Assembly (NCBI GenBank): GCA_005765155.1
Contig: VCCP01000004.1
Span: 4,960,001 to 5,024,000, forward strand
Direction: 5' to 3'
Length of the DNA stretch: 64,000 nt
Origin: Zelopaecilomyces penicillatus
Lineage: Eukaryota > Ascomycota > Sordariomycetes > Hypocreales > Pseudodiploosporaceae
Position numbers and translations under genes: made by a program. Below the pieces are notes generated by a model. The model worked only from the letters and a program-made list of their open reading frames with translations, had not been told where the DNA came from and did no database searches. Below, in pieces: positions 46,556-58,863 of the stretch (the stretch's first letter is position 1; each line of letters begins with the position of its first letter).

Positions 46556-49500
46556 ATGGAGGCTCAGGTAAGTTTTTGGTCAACTGCCACTCTGCCACAT
46601 TTGCCCCGCCATTGTGTCAAAAGTCGATCTGTCATACCCCAAAAGCTACCCCTCGTCAGCAAGCTGGCTCCTGACTCCCAGCACCGAGACCAGAGACCGC
46701 TGCTGCGTGTTACCAGGCGTTGATGGTCTATGCTTGATTGCTAACCCATCCATTCTATCAGATCGTGAATGCCGTCGAGGTTCTGTCGAGCCCCGCCTCC
46801 GACCAGTCGGTGAAAGAGCAGGCCTTCGAGTACCTAAACCAGCTGAGATCCAATCCTCAGGGCTGGCAGGCATGCACCAACCTCTTCGCCAGTATTCCCC
46901 GGAACTCAGAGGTTGTGCGCATGGTGTGTCTTGAAGTCGTCAACTACGCCGTACATACGCAAGGCCTTGATGGAGAGAGTCTAAACTATCTCAAATATAC
47001 GTTGATGCAATATGTCCGACAAACCTACAGCCCCGACGCCCAGCAGGAGGCAGATCTCGCGCACCTTCAAAACAAGCTTACCCAAACCCTGACGTACTTG
47101 TTCGTCTTCCTATATCAAGATGGGTGGCAGACCTTCATCGACGACTTCTTGGAGTTGACAGGACTGCCAAACCACACCGACAACGCAGCTGGTATACTCT
47201 TTTACCTGCGAGTTCTATCGTCGGTCCACGACGAAATCGCCGATATGCTCCTCTCTCGAGAAAACAACGATGCCAAGCGAAACACCGAATTGAAGGACCA
47301 ACTGCGCTCCCAAGACGTGGCAAAGGTTGCCGAGTCCTGGAAGCAAATTCTATCCAAATACGCAGACAACGATGTCATTGTTGATCTTGTTTTAAAGGTC
47401 ATTGGAAAGTGGGTCAGCTGGATGGATATTTCATTGGTCATCAGCCAGGACATGCTTAGCTTGCTGCTGCCTGTAGTGGGCCGTACGCGAGCTGAGGATA
47501 AGGTGCGAGATACCGCCATAGATACCTTGACGGAAATATGTGGCAAGAAGATGCGTTCATCGGACAAGATGGAGATGATTGCCTTTCTCAACCTGCAAGA
47601 AATAGTGAGCCAACTGGTTGCCAGCCCCCTGATGAGCGATATGAAAGGTACTTCCCAATATGATACGGATCTCGCCGAAGCCATCGCCAAACTCGTTAAT
47701 ACCGTTTCATCGGATATTGTGAAGGCTCTGGACGACAACCAGAGTAGTGATGAGACTCGAAATAGAGCTAAGCAACACCTGGACGGCTTCCTTCCGCTGC
47801 TGCTGCGATTCTTTGCGGATGAGTACGATGAGGTGTGCTCGACAGTTATACCTGCACTGACCGATCTCTTAACCTTTCTCCGCAAGGTTGGCCAACCCAG
47901 CCAGGACTATTCGGGCATGCTCCCACCAATCTTGAATGCCATAATACAAAAGATGAGATATGATGAAACGACAATGTGGGGGAATGAAGATGAGCAAACA
48001 GACGAGGCAGAGTTTCAGGAGCTTCGGAGGAAGCTTCAATATTTGCAAAAGACGATCGCCGCTATCGACCAAGTTCTGTACATGGACGTACTCAGCAACC
48101 TTGTCGCGACAACTTTTCAGACTTTGGATCAGCAAGGAGCGCATATGGATTGGCGAGACCTCGATCTTGCTTTGCATGAAATGTATCTCTTTGGAGAGCT
48201 TGCGCTTCCTAACCAAGGCCTTGGTACTAAGAACCAACCGTCGACCGCAGCCTCCGAAAGATTGGTTGTCATGATGCAAAAGATGGTTGAGTCAGGTGTG
48301 TAGCCCTCGGGTACTGTTGCTTGTTTTGTACGAGAAACTAGGCGTGGGAAAAAAGCTGACAAAAGTAAAACCCCATAGGTATTGCCAATTCCACGCATCC
48401 CGCCATTTTGCTCCAATATATGGAAATATGTGTCCGATACTGTGTTGTGTTTGAAACCCATTCACAGCACATTCCTCAAGTGTTGGAAAACTTTGTACGG
48501 CTTGTGCACCACAATCACGTACGAATCAAGACTCGGTCGTGGTATCTTTTTCATAGATTTATCAAACATCTGCGAGCCCGCGTAGGCAATGTTGCCGAGA
48601 CTGTGATTCAGTCGATTGGGGATCTTTTACCCATCAAGGCAGAAATGCCAGGCGAAGAGGACGATAATGATATGTCGTCGGACGAGTCAGACCATTCCGC
48701 AGACGCTCTCTTTAACAGCCAATTGTACCTATTTGAAGCCATTGGCTGCATTTCCTCCACGAACAGTACACCACCAGAGAAGCAGGCGCTTTACGCCCGC
48801 TCCGTCATGGACCCTCTTTTTCGAGACATGGAGGTGCATTTGCCCCGTGCCAAGTCTGGTGATGCACAGGCGATGTTACAAATTCACCACATCATCATGG
48901 CCCTTGGAACTTTGGCTCATGGTTTCTCTGACTGGACGCCTGGATCAGTGGCAACAAGTCAACATGCGCCACCAGCCAAGGCTGTATCTGATGAGTTCTC
49001 TCGAGCTGCCGAAGCGATATTGATTGCACTGGGCGAGTTGAACTCGTCTGGGGAAATCAGGACGGCGTGCCGGTCTTCCTTTTCCAAACTATTGGGCGTA
49101 CTTGGTGCGGCTGTAATGCCCCAACTTCCGCAATGGATTGAGGGATTGCTGTCCCAAAGCTCATCAAAGGACGAGATGGCGATGTTTCTACGTCTTCTGG
49201 ACCAGGTGGTGTTTGGATTCAAGTCTGAAATCTATGATGTTCTCAATATGCTCCTCACACCACTTTTGCAACGCATTTTTGGAGGTCTCACTGAGCCAAT
49301 TTCGGGCACGGATGATGAAATACAACTAGCGGAGCTGAGGCGGGAGTATCTTTCGTTTATCCAGATCATCTTAAACAATGGTTTGGACGGCGTTCTCATT
49401 AGCGAGGCGAACCAGGGGTTCTTCGAGCCCATGATTGCGTCAATAATTGAGCTAGCTACGACTTTGGACGGCAATATTGGACCCAGTCGGCTTGCCTTTA

Positions 49501-49895
49501 CTATCATGGCCCGGATCAGCGCTCTCTGGGGAGGTGCCGACGTTGCCACAATCTCCCAGAATCCAACTGCACCCAGCGGCACCCCGGCCCCTGCCATCCC
49601 TGGCTTCGACCATTTCATGCTGGACAGGTTCCACGCGGCGTGTTGGGCGGTGATGCGCAATCCCAATTTCCGACCAGCACAGGACGCTCAGACGAAACAG
49701 GTACTGACGGAGATTGCTGGCCTAGAGCAGGTCATTTACATCAAGACGGGAGATATGTTCATCCAGCGAGTGCAGAATGACACACTGCCTAGTTTTGGCA
49801 TTAATAGCGAGGAGTTTTTGAGGTCTTTGACGACATCAACCGACAAAAGGACGTTTTCGTCTTACCTGCAAGGGCTGTTGAAGAGTCGGCGATGA
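46556..49895 (+). CDS. los1: tRNA exportin (exportin-T, LOS1/XPOT)
   Basis: Three exons give 1,020 residues: 46556-46567, 46762-48295 and 48379-49895. The first exon holds only four codons (MEAQ), followed by a 194-bp intron with GTAAGT; the second intron is 83 bp. Exportin-T is a karyopherin-beta that carries mature tRNA out of the nucleus with Ran-GTP. The N-terminus matches the family (the QAFEYLNQLRSNPQGWQ block, then VRMVCLEVVNY), and helical HEAT-like repeats run to the end, including the LLQYMEICVRYCVVFE and FHRFIKHLRA blocks of the middle and C-terminal parts. The length fits the family. An acidic Asp/Ser loop lies near residues 605-620. The 3' end is convergent with YPP1, 626 bases away, and a GATGAT repeat follows the stop. 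Confidence 0.93.
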
Positions 49896-50521
49896 TAAAG
49901 ATGATGATGATGATGATGAGTGCCTACCGGAATGGGAGAGGGAAAGAGAAGAGAAGAACAAGAAGGGATTGTTGGGAGTGGATGGATTGTTTGCGATACC
50001 TACTACATAGACAAAGAAAAAAGCCAATTCCTTTTTCATTTTTCATTTTTTTTTAAAGAGAGAGTCGGGTGCCCTTATCTGCACTATTAAAGGCCTGACA
50101 CTTATATCAAGATGTTCTAAATGCCAAACCATATAGCTTATTATTCTTTCTGAACACGGAAATATATCCCTTATATGTATGATGTGATTTGTGCCGTCAC
50201 CAGCACTGACTGCGTTGGGCATGTAAATCTCCAATTAATGTTCAGAAAACACGCTAGTTTCTTTAGAGCCGTCTGTGGACTGAACAACCTTTGAGAATTA
50301 GAGCCTTTTGTAAATGCTCATTAGATATTAGGTGATTGTTGAAACGGGGCATTGTAACTCCTTTAGTTTGGGTGAGAAAAGAAAATGCTATACATTGAAA
50401 ACCCGAGAATAAAATCCCCGTGATTGCTATATTAAAGTGTATTTAGGCGCGTTAAAAAATAATCATGTCCTAACCATCTTCCATCTCTTCCAATAAAAAA
50501 TTACCCCATTTTTAGTTATGC
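49896..50521. other. convergent 3' region between LOS1 and YPP1
   Basis: AT-rich, no gene seen. Begins with a GAT repeat (about 49897-49920). Confidence 0.6.
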
Positions 50522-53500
50522 TCACACAATGTAGGTACCGCTAGCGAGACTACGCCAATCACGCACTCCCATGGCCTCCTCCAACTCTATACACCACCAC
50601 AAAACCTCCTTCGCTTTGTCGGGCTGGCCGCTTTCCTCATATGCCCGTGCTAGTGCGAACCATGCCTCTGAATAATCCCAACCCGTTCCAAGGCGAGTAA
50701 GACCAGATAGGAGCGTGTAGGCACGATCACGGGCAGCAAGACGGTCGACCAGGGGTAGTCGAGTAGCCTTGTATGGCGCAGGAAGCTGGTCATCGTCATC
50801 ATCGCTGAAAGTGCCTGATGTACCATTAATTTTTGGGTGATCGTTGGCATCTGAGTTAGGGACAGGCAATTCCACGGTAGCGTATTCAAAACCTAGACCA
50901 AGGGGTGTACACGGGAGTTCTTTCAGGGTCAGTCCCGATACTGAATAGGCGTCGGTATTGCTGTGACCAGCAGTATCGAATGATTCGGAGTTCTCCAGTG
51001 GCGGGATAGCAGCCGTTGGTGAGAGATTCTCGCTATATATATCAAGCAGGATGTTGGAGAGGCCAACGATGGCAGCAGGGTGATCTGGGCAAAAGTTCAA
51101 AGCGGATTCGAATTCAGCTCGGGCTGTGTAATGAGCATCATTTGCCAGGGATAAAAGCCCAAACTAGAAACAGTATTAGTAAGAAGCAATTGGATTGCGC
51201 GATTTCAACTTTGTAGGAAACGACTCACCTCAGAGTAGACATCACCCCACAACTCATCAATAGTCTTTCTCTCAGCCCAGGCCCGGTCTCGATTGGATCC
51301 AGCGCCAGCCGAAAGCTCCTTGCCTGAGTCTGTCTCAAGAGCTTGAACCAGTTTCTGTGCTTCTGTCAAAGCACCCTTGCAGTCGTCCAACATGTTGGCA
51401 CGTCGATAAAAGCCAGCAATCATAAGCCAGACCCTAATCAAGATCGTCGTCCGCTGCGTTCTCTCTTTGTCTCTAGGAAATTGGATGAGAGGAAGCAGAT
51501 GTGGTAGTGCATAGGTAGAGTCTGCAGCAAGCTCCGAATAGTCGGTAGACTTGGAGTTTGTAGAAAGATATGAGTTCAGAGATGACAACGTTCTACCTCG
51601 CGAAAGACTTGATAGCTTGGACTGGGATCGCCGGCCAGCGGGGCTGAAGAAGTCAATGCCTTGATCCGCTTCCGCAGGAGGCGTAAAGAACGCATCCCCA
51701 TCCACAATAGTGGCTGGATGAGAAGTTCCACCAGCACTAGCTGGTCTCGGTCGACTACTACTCCTGTCCTTTTTCTTGAGGCTGTTCCGTCGCATTGACT
51801 CACTCCGCTGTCTGGTTGGCCCCAAACTACCGCGCCGAGATCGCGGCGACTCATTTAGCTGTCCATTCTCCCCCGTGACCTGAATTGTGGGTGCCACACT
51901 CGCAGTGGTATGTGATGTTGTAGGTCTGGATGGTGACGCTGTTGATCTTTCGCTGAAGGCTACGGTGCTTACTTGCCTCGTTGGTGGCCTCGACCGGTCA
52001 GTTTTGTTTCCAAAGATGTTACCCCGGATGGTGCGGAAAGTGCCAGAGGTTTTAGGAGGCTCCATAGCAATCGGCTGCAGAGTTGTAGTTACCACGACAT
52101 TGCCAAATAGCCTCGAAAATAGTGTCAGGAGCTCGTAGCTAGCGTTGACGGCAACGTCTGGTCCCTCCAAAAGCTCAACCAAAGCTAGCTGCGTCATCTT
52201 CACTTCCAAAATGCCTTCCTTCTCTGCATCATCCAGCTCATCCACCAATCCTCGTCGAGCTTCAGTCGCGGCAGCCTTATTGTCGACGTCTTTTAGATGC
52301 TCACTCCGGAAGCTAGCATCACCTTTGCCGAAAAGCACGGTAGGGTCTTTAAACTGCTCCAACGCACCCTCACAGGCCTTGGCGGCCATCGTATAGTCCT
52401 GTCTGGCGCTTAAAAGGAGAGCCAGAAGGTGCCACAGAGGAATGAGCGACCTTTCCTGCCAGTATGGCCCATAGAACAAGTTGTAATCTTCCTCATAGCC
52501 TTTACTAGACATGAGTGCAGTCTTTACCAGCTCGATTGCTGCTGACAACTCTCGGCGTTCTGCCAATAGAAGTCCAAGGCTAAAGAAACTTCGGAAATCT
52601 TTAGAACGACCGAATTCTGGAGACAAAGACCTCCGTAAGCATCTGATTGCCTTGGACTGTAGCTCGGCTCTTGAACCTGCCTCAGAAGTAGTTCTGGACC
52701 AGTGTGCATGCGCGAGACCAATTGCTTGCCAGGCTAGAGCGGCAGTATGTGGGGAAACAGATGAAGTAACAGCACTGTTCTCAGGTTCGGCCTCTGCTAT
52801 AGATGGTGTTGTACCATTTTCCAATGCCCTCATCTGGGGCACTTTAGAGAGCCAGTCCTCCAACTCCGCGCCAAGTTGTCGGGCCTTTTCAGCAGCTGTT
52901 CGATGTCCATAACGACACAACGCCATGACTCCTTGAGACAATGTTTCCAAAACAGTGCCGTCGTCATCTAGGCTTGGTTCTGGGTGGCCAGTCTTCTCGA
53001 CTCGGGCCTTGGCTTTCTTCACAAGTTCTAAATAAGAATCAAGCGCTTTGAATGCGAGATCAAACTCGGCGACTGATAAATGAACAACGAAGAGGGACCT
53101 CAGAATTGCAGTCGAGTGATACGTCCTTGTTGCAGCACTGTACAGAATGTCGAGCACTCCACGGCTGAGACTATTTCGACCACCTTGACCAAGATCCTGC
53201 TCGCGCCAACCGCGGCCGCACAGAATGGACCAGTTTGACACGACTTGCTTAACAAAGGCTTCCATCTCCTCCCTTTCCTCATCTGCTCGTGGGAAGGTGG
53301 TTTCACTTAGAAGAAGGGCCTGATAAGCTGCCTCGGTATGTCTAAGCTCTACGCGTAACTGGCTCCGAGCTGACAAGTCATTGGAAATCTTCTCAATCTG
53401 ACCAGTGGGCAATGGCAGATCGTTTTCGAGAATGTGAGAAAGAGCTAGATAGTACTCGTTCCAAATTCTTCGCCGGGGAACGGAGCCTTTGAAACCAAAC

Positions 53501-54364
53501 CCACCAGTAACAGGAGCAGCCATGACCTCCCAGTACTTGGCCCATGATCGGAAGCACACGATCGTGTTGGCATCATCCAGGGGCATTTCATTTTTGTGAA
53601 GCGCTTCGCTTGTCAGCATGCAGTGCTCCGTGAGAAACAGCTCAGACCAATACCGCAACTGCTTTCGAACCCCATGGCCGCACCAGACTCGAGCTAATGA
53701 GGGCAGACCAGATTGGAACGACTTGAGGGCTTGCAATCTCTGGCCATCTCTCATTAAGCAATTGGCCCTCAGATAGGCTGCTTTGAGAGTGCATACGCTC
53801 GTCCACTCGGACTGTGTGTCTGCCGGGTCGATCTTGGTGTGTTCCTGAGATAGGCTTTTGGGCAAGTGTTCCAATGCTTGGCCGTATTCTCCGACTACCC
53901 AATACAACCAGCCGAGGGCGACTTGAGCCTGGAATCTATCCTCCTTATGAACTGTCTCGCTCTCGATAGCAGCTAGAAGCTTGGGTACTCTGTTCGATAC
54001 GTCGAGGTCTCGTGCAGTGATGGCAGCGGATGGGCGAGCGGCGGCCGAAGTTACTTTGGAGATGGCGCACTCAGCTTCGGCGGTCAATGTGATGCCTATG
54101 GGTTGTTTTTGCTTTGGTCAGCATTTCAGGGGCATCTCATCAACAAGGCGCGGGGGTTGGATTGGCGCACATTCTCTCGCGGGGAGATGCTTTCGAACCT
54201 TGCGGACGAGCTCCGGAACATCTGCCCAGTTGCCCTCGCAACGAGCATCATCCAGGTGCTCGACATAACGCGCTCCTTTGGTCTAAAGTTCAGTGGAAAG
54301 ACTGTGTGTCAGCTTCTCGAACTTGGGTGGTGATGATGTCTCGATGCTCCAGGCTTACAGTCAT
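50522..54364 (-). CDS. ypp1: YPP1/TTC7-like TPR protein of the PI4-kinase complex
   Basis: Four exons on the minus strand give 1,208 residues: 54364-54359, 54282-54171, 54095-51229 and 51163-50522. The first exon has only two codons (Met-Thr) and rests on a GTAAGC donor and phase agreement; the others have good sites. YPP1 (TTC7 in animals) is the scaffold that holds the PI4-kinase Stt4 at the plasma membrane with Efr3, and was first named for a role in endocytic cargo transport. The N-terminus reads ARYVEHLDDARCEGNWADVP then ELVRKVRKH, typical of the family. Repeated helical TPR pairs follow, and a long Ser/Arg/Pro-rich disordered insert lies near residues 700-850 (about 51600-52060), with many possible phosphosites. 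The C-terminal TPRs contain the NFCPDHPAAIVGLSNILLD and ALARAYEESGQPDKAKEVLW segments. Confidence 0.9.
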
Positions 54365-55301
54365 TGTGCGACTGGGTCAGGGGTTGTTGTAGATGGCCTT
54401 AGCAATTGTGTAGCTGCAGACGCATGGCGAATTGGAGAGACACGCGGTGAGGCCGTGGGTGATGCAGCAAAGCTCGACTTGTGCCGTCGCGCACTTGGGT
54501 TGAGGAGAGAAGGCGGAAGAATGAAGGAGGTCGGAGGTTCTTCACAGCGGGCTCGAGGTTGCAATCAGGCAGGCGAAATGATGGCAGCTTAGGTTCGGAT
54601 ACGAACACCAGACACTTTAGGAGCTACGGGGGGGTAGAGCCAAATGCCGGATTTAATACCTGTGAGTCCACTGTAATATTGCTTATTACGCTGTCCTTAG
54701 CACCACGTTAAATCTAATGAATACCAGGCATGGCAACAGGGTGCAAAAGAGCACAGCTGGGAACACCCCCCAAGAGATTTCAATTAATAAAGTTACTGAT
54801 GTCTAGGCATCTCTGTTAATATATACAATCATCTGGCAATACCCAGAAATATATAGAAATTTCAGTCTAGTAACTACAGGCAGGTACTTACCTTGAAAGT
54901 AGGTACCAATCCACTCTTTTTCACCCTGTCGGCAGGCCAATCAGCGCCCTGCCATCGATACACCCCACGCTCCATGGCCGCTGGAAGCTCACCTGTCTGT
55001 CTGTCTGCGCTGGAAAAGAAAAAAAAAGTTTTGGCTACAAAGAAGATAGCTTCATTGAAATATTGAAAAGCAGGCACTTCTCTTTCGCAGACAAGACGGC
55101 AATGACTGCCAGCTCAGCGCATATCCAGCCTCTATAGGCCTAAGGAGAATTATTCTACATCTCACATTGAACCTTCAACCTTCAACAAGCAGGCTCAATA
55201 CTCTGATCTAGCTGAGTTGGAACTTGTTCATCGGCGCATCTCACACCAAAACCGGCCAATTCTCAAAACGAGACAATACATCCAATAACTTCACCAGAAA
55301 C
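54365..55301. promoter_or_regulatory. divergent intergenic region between YPP1 and RIX1
   Basis: About 940 bases between two divergent starts (54364 minus, 55302 plus). No gene seen. AGGTAC/GTACC words lie at 54891-54906, and a repeat of CCTTCAA words occurs just before the RIX1 leader (near 55171-55184). Confidence 0.5.
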
Positions 55302-57683
55302 ATGTCGCACTCAATTCCTCCCGATCTTCGGGTCCTCTGCCGGAAACTCACCTCCCTTCCTCCAACGCAGCTTCCTCATGCGCTTCCCACTCTCACCAAC
55401 CATGTTCTGCGATGCCAGGACATCTTATCTGCCGCTCAGGATCAGAAGCTCAAAGGCGACGCTTCCCAGGGCTCCCTGCTCGTCCATAAGCTTAAAACTA
55501 GCATCACTACGCTCCTAAATGGCCGGAGCCGTGAGGGCAGATTTGCAGCAATCGGCTTGGTCAAGGCCATGGTGGATGTTGGTGGCTGGGAGACTCTTCG
55601 AGGCGCTGGGCCATGGGTAATTGGCTTGCTGTCCATCATTCAGGTATACATCCTATCCTTGATACCCATACTTTGTTTTTATCTATTCTGGATTTCTTTA
55701 AACTTACTCTATATAAAACAGAAAGGAGACCCCTCTGTGTCTAAGGAACTAGCCGTGGTAACACTCACAAAAATCTTCACTCTAGTCCAACCGTACCAGA
55801 CACTCATAAGAGAGATTGCGACTCCAAACATTCCAGCCTTCATCACAGCCTGTATCCAAATCATCAAGCCAAAGGCAACAAGTCAATCGCCCCCAGCACC
55901 CCTGTCCTTCATCGAGACAGTGTGTGATGCTTTCTCAACTCTCATTCCCATGTACCCTGCCACCTTTCGCCCATCCAGCTCTCATATCCGATCCGCCGTC
56001 AGGATCTATCTGGCGCCAACCCTGATGGATGACGTTGCTGTTCCTGAATCTTTGCAGCGTGCTGCTAGACAGTTGGTTGTAGCGCTTCCCTTCGTCGCTG
56101 CCAAGTCTGGTGGTAGTGAAGAATGGGCAAAGCTCATTAGTGGGGCTTTGCAAGAGTTTCACACAACAGCTGATGAGGTTCTTCGGGCTGTGAATGAGTC
56201 TTGGGAGTCTACCAGTGGGCAAATACGACCAAAGGTCGACGTTGACGGAGAGCCAAGTGGTGGAAGCACGTCCCTCGACAACCTGCCGCCTTGGTCCGGG
56301 CTAGATGCTGGTATTGATCGTCTTATTGGCCTTTTTCACTACTTGGCCGCTTTTCCACAATGCCCAACCAAAGCTGCGGTTGTCGTACCTCTCAGCTCAT
56401 TGATGGACACCGTCTCCCGTGTTTGTTTAATTGCCAGGATGTCACCGAAATCTCAAAGTTGGGAACAGTCTCTAGAGACAAATGCCGCCATCAGCAGGGA
56501 TGAAAAAGATGATCTTTGGAGCCGGATTTCAGAGATTCACATTGCCTCAATGCAGCTGATCATCTCCTTGGTCCAAAAACTGGGCAAGTATTTACTATCC
56601 TTGGTCCCGGAAATGCTTGACCACCTCGTTCGCATATTCAAGTCTGGTATAAGCACCCCAGCCGTCCGCATAACGGGTTATTTAGCCCTGAATGAGATTT
56701 TACGACTTGCTGGGCCTACACTGTCAAAACAAGCTGTGGATATGCTGGATCCCCTCATTGGTGCTTGTTGTCGCGATCTACAGCAGGACGCTGGGTTCTT
56801 AAAACAAGCTGAAAAGCCTTCTGCCATCAATGGGAAAGATTCTAAAAAGGGCGGTTCCGCCGCAATCAACACCGATCTGTTCTTTCAACCCCAAGCTGCT
56901 GTCATCAGCGAGGCGCCGAGCCTGGGGGGAGAACACAAGTGCGCAGCCAGTACACTGTTGACGACGATCCTGTCCTCGCTCCATCAACCACATTTGAAAC
57001 CAATCCTACGGGGTCTCATGGACAAAACTGCTATTCTAACTCGCAGCCGGGAAGCCATGATCGCTAGCGTTCTCAACCCATATCGAGACCAACGTGGCCG
57101 CACATACCCCAGTATTCTTCCCCATCTCTCCCGCCAATTCCCGAATGATCAGGGCGTCGAGGTGTTGCGCAGCAATCTGCACACAAGCAGTTCTCTGGGC
57201 GGTGGGAACGACATGTGTGCTACAATCGACGAAGTCCTAGAACTCGAGGAAGAAGACGAAGGTAGTAATGATGATGAAGAAATGCCCGATCAAGAGGGGG
57301 GTGGTGTGAACGACGAATCTACGACCGAGACAATTATCCAATCCCTAAAGCCAGGCGTGCTTCCAGCAGCGCCTGGGACTGAGGTGGATTTACCAATCCA
57401 AAGTAATCCATTTATGCCAAAAGCCGCCAACAGGGCTACTTCTCCACCCAAAAGGAAGCACGATGGACTTGATTCCCTGCAACCGAAACGACAGAATCTC
57501 AAAAGTTCGTCCCCATCTACGGAATCTAAGGAGACATCTGGTTCCCATACAGGCTCGGTTCTCGCTACGGCAGTGGATGATGAAGATGATTCCGATGGGG
57601 AGAGCGATGGAAGCGTGCATCTCAACATGGTGCTTGAAGAGGAGGAGGAAGATGAAGACGACGATGATGATGACGCAGAGTAG
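55302..57683 (+). CDS. rix1: pre-rRNA-processing protein RIX1 (PELP1 family)
   Basis: Two exons, 55302-55643 and 55722-57683, give 767 residues. RIX1 is part of the Rix1-Ipi1-Ipi3 complex in the nucleus, which joins pre-60S particles with the AAA protein Rea1/Mdn1 and helps process ITS2. The N-terminal half is helical and matches the family, with the segment around RSREGRFAAIGLVKAMVD and the following GAGPWVIGLLSIIQ typical of the NUC202/RIX1 domain. The C-terminal third is disordered with acidic runs, a PPKRKHD nuclear-localisation-like stretch and a final Glu/Asp tail. The 78-bp intron is a multiple of three and has no stop, so the frame stays open through it. I call it an intron because of its GTATAC donor and ACAG acceptor and because its reading is strongly hydrophobic inside a soluble domain. 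Confidence 0.88.
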   Translation: MSHSIPPDLRVLCRKLTSLPPTQLPHALPTLTNHVLRCQDILSAAQDQKLKGDASQGSLLVHKLKTSITTLLNGRSREGRFAAIGLVKAMVDVGGWETLRGAGPWVIGLLSIIQVYILSLIPILCFYLFWISLNLLYIKQKGDPSVSKELAVVTLTKIFTLVQPYQTLIREIATPNIPAFITACIQIIKPKATSQSPPAPLSFIETVCDAFSTLIPMYPATFRPSSSHIRSAVRIYLAPTLMDDVAVPESLQRAARQLVVALPFVAAKSGGSEEWAKLISGALQEFHTTADEVLRAVNESWESTSGQIRPKVDVDGEPSGGSTSLDNLPPWSGLDAGIDRLIGLFHYLAAFPQCPTKAAVVVPLSSLMDTVSRVCLIARMSPKSQSWEQSLETNAAISRDEKDDLWSRISEIHIASMQLIISLVQKLGKYLLSLVPEMLDHLVRIFKSGISTPAVRITGYLALNEILRLAGPTLSKQAVDMLDPLIGACCRDLQQDAGFLKQAEKPSAINGKDSKKGGSAAINTDLFFQPQAAVISEAPSLGGEHKCAASTLLTTILSSLHQPHLKPILRGLMDKTAILTRSREAMIASVLNPYRDQRGRTYPSILPHLSRQFPNDQGVEVLRSNLHTSSSLGGGNDMCATIDEVLELEEEDEGSNDDEEMPDQEGGGVNDESTTETIIQSLKPGVLPAAPGTEVDLPIQSNPFMPKAANRATSPPKRKHDGLDSLQPKRQNLKSSSPSTESKETSGSHTGSVLATAVDDEDDSDGESDGSVHLNMVLEEEEEDEDDDDDDAE

Positions 57684-57984
57684 ACTATGAATATCTTGTT
57701 TGGGTATAAAACCAGCTCGCACATTAAAATAGAATAGAAACATCAAGGGCAAGCGCGTAGCTACAGGTCCGGTGCGGATATGGTTGCTGAAGGAAGACAA
57801 TATTATATATATCAAGAATCCTACAAGAAAGCAATAATCGGGCACACAAGTTCGCCAACTATGCCTAAAACCCAACCCAACCCATTCCATGTATGTCCAA
57901 CGCCACCAGGATGACTTTTCAATCCAAATGTTTGTTTGAAGAAATCCGGCCAAAAGAAAAAGAACTTGCCCACCCAGCTGCTCA
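57684..57984. other. convergent 3' region between RIX1 and WW-domain gene
   Basis: About 300 bases shared by the 3' ends of two convergent genes; nothing else seen. Confidence 0.6.
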
Positions 57985-58863
57985 TTAGTCTCTAAGCCAG
58001 GCTCTACGCTTCTCCTCTTTTCTAGCACGCCTCCTCTCCTTGAAGGCTTTGAGCTCTGTTTTTGATGGCCTCTGGTTTGTCCGCTCGGCTTTTAAACTTC
58101 GACCGCCGTGGGCATTAGCCGCGGCGTCAACGTCGAAATAGGCATTCATCTGTCGCTTGGACTTGGCTTCGTCGCTGTGCCGGTCTGCGCCTGTGCCATC
58201 GGCTTGGAAGTTTCCCGTGAAGCGATTGAAAGCAACTGCTGATTCATACGGCAGCGATGAATCCCCGACAGCTAAAACCATGGCGGTAGCTTGATTTCCG
58301 TTATCGCCGTTGCCTTGTGCGTACCAGGCGGTGGGGTCGTAGTCGCCGTGAATAGCTGGGTTGTAGCCACCTGCAACAGAGGTGTCATAAGTCAAAGGTA
58401 GCGGTGGTGGTGGTAGGGTGGTTTCTGTAGCCCCGGCAGTAGTGCCGGGAGCAGCAGAAACAGCAGCAGCACCATCGGCAGTGGTATTTGTGGCCTCAGG
58501 GACTCGGGGGTTCTCCCATTGAGATTTCCCGGTCAGGCGATTGTAGAAGAACCAAGCCTGGCCACCCGCGTCCCACTGACATTCCCAGCCATCATTGTCG
58601 GATTGTGGCACTGGCTCATTTGGCAAAGGTGGTCCATCAGGAATAGGCTCGCTGGGCAAGGGAGGAGCTTCGTCGGCACCAGTCGACATGTCGGCGTGGG
58701 TATTGGTATTGGTGTCGGATCCAGCATCTGATTTCTTGTCCGAATCAACATCCTCGCCACTAATAGACTCTACTTTTGTCGCGTCTTGGGTGTTTTCTTC
58801 CTTGGGGACTACCGGCTCAGTCTCCTTCTCATGCGAAGAGATGGCGGAGCCTGGAGACGACAT
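57985..58863 (-). CDS. WW-domain protein
   Basis: A single exon of 292 residues. An acidic, Ser/Thr-rich N-terminus leads to short Pro-rich repeats (APPLPSEPIPDGPPLPNEP, residues about 66-84) and one WW domain at about residues 90-121. The domain shows both signature tryptophans (W93 and W116), a central aromatic block (FFYN) and the closing Pro. WW domains bind Pro-rich ligands; the adjacent PPLP motifs are themselves such ligands, so self-interaction is possible. A second Pro-rich run (PPPPLPL) follows. The C-terminus is highly basic (KAFKERRRARKEEKRR), like nuclear RNA-processing factors. A role in splicing or transcription is an inference; no closer family can be named. Upstream codons in frame lack an ATG, so 58863 is the start. 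Confidence 0.85.
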   Translation of the reverse strand: MSSPGSAISSHEKETEPVVPKEENTQDATKVESISGEDVDSDKKSDAGSDTNTNTHADMSTGADEAPPLPSEPIPDGPPLPNEPVPQSDNDGWECQWDAGGQAWFFYNRLTGKSQWENPRVPEATNTTADGAAAVSAAPGTTAGATETTLPPPPLPLTYDTSVAGGYNPAIHGDYDPTAWYAQGNGDNGNQATAMVLAVGDSSLPYESAVAFNRFTGNFQADGTGADRHSDEAKSKRQMNAYFDVDAAANAHGGRSLKAERTNQRPSKTELKAFKERRRARKEEKRRAWLRD

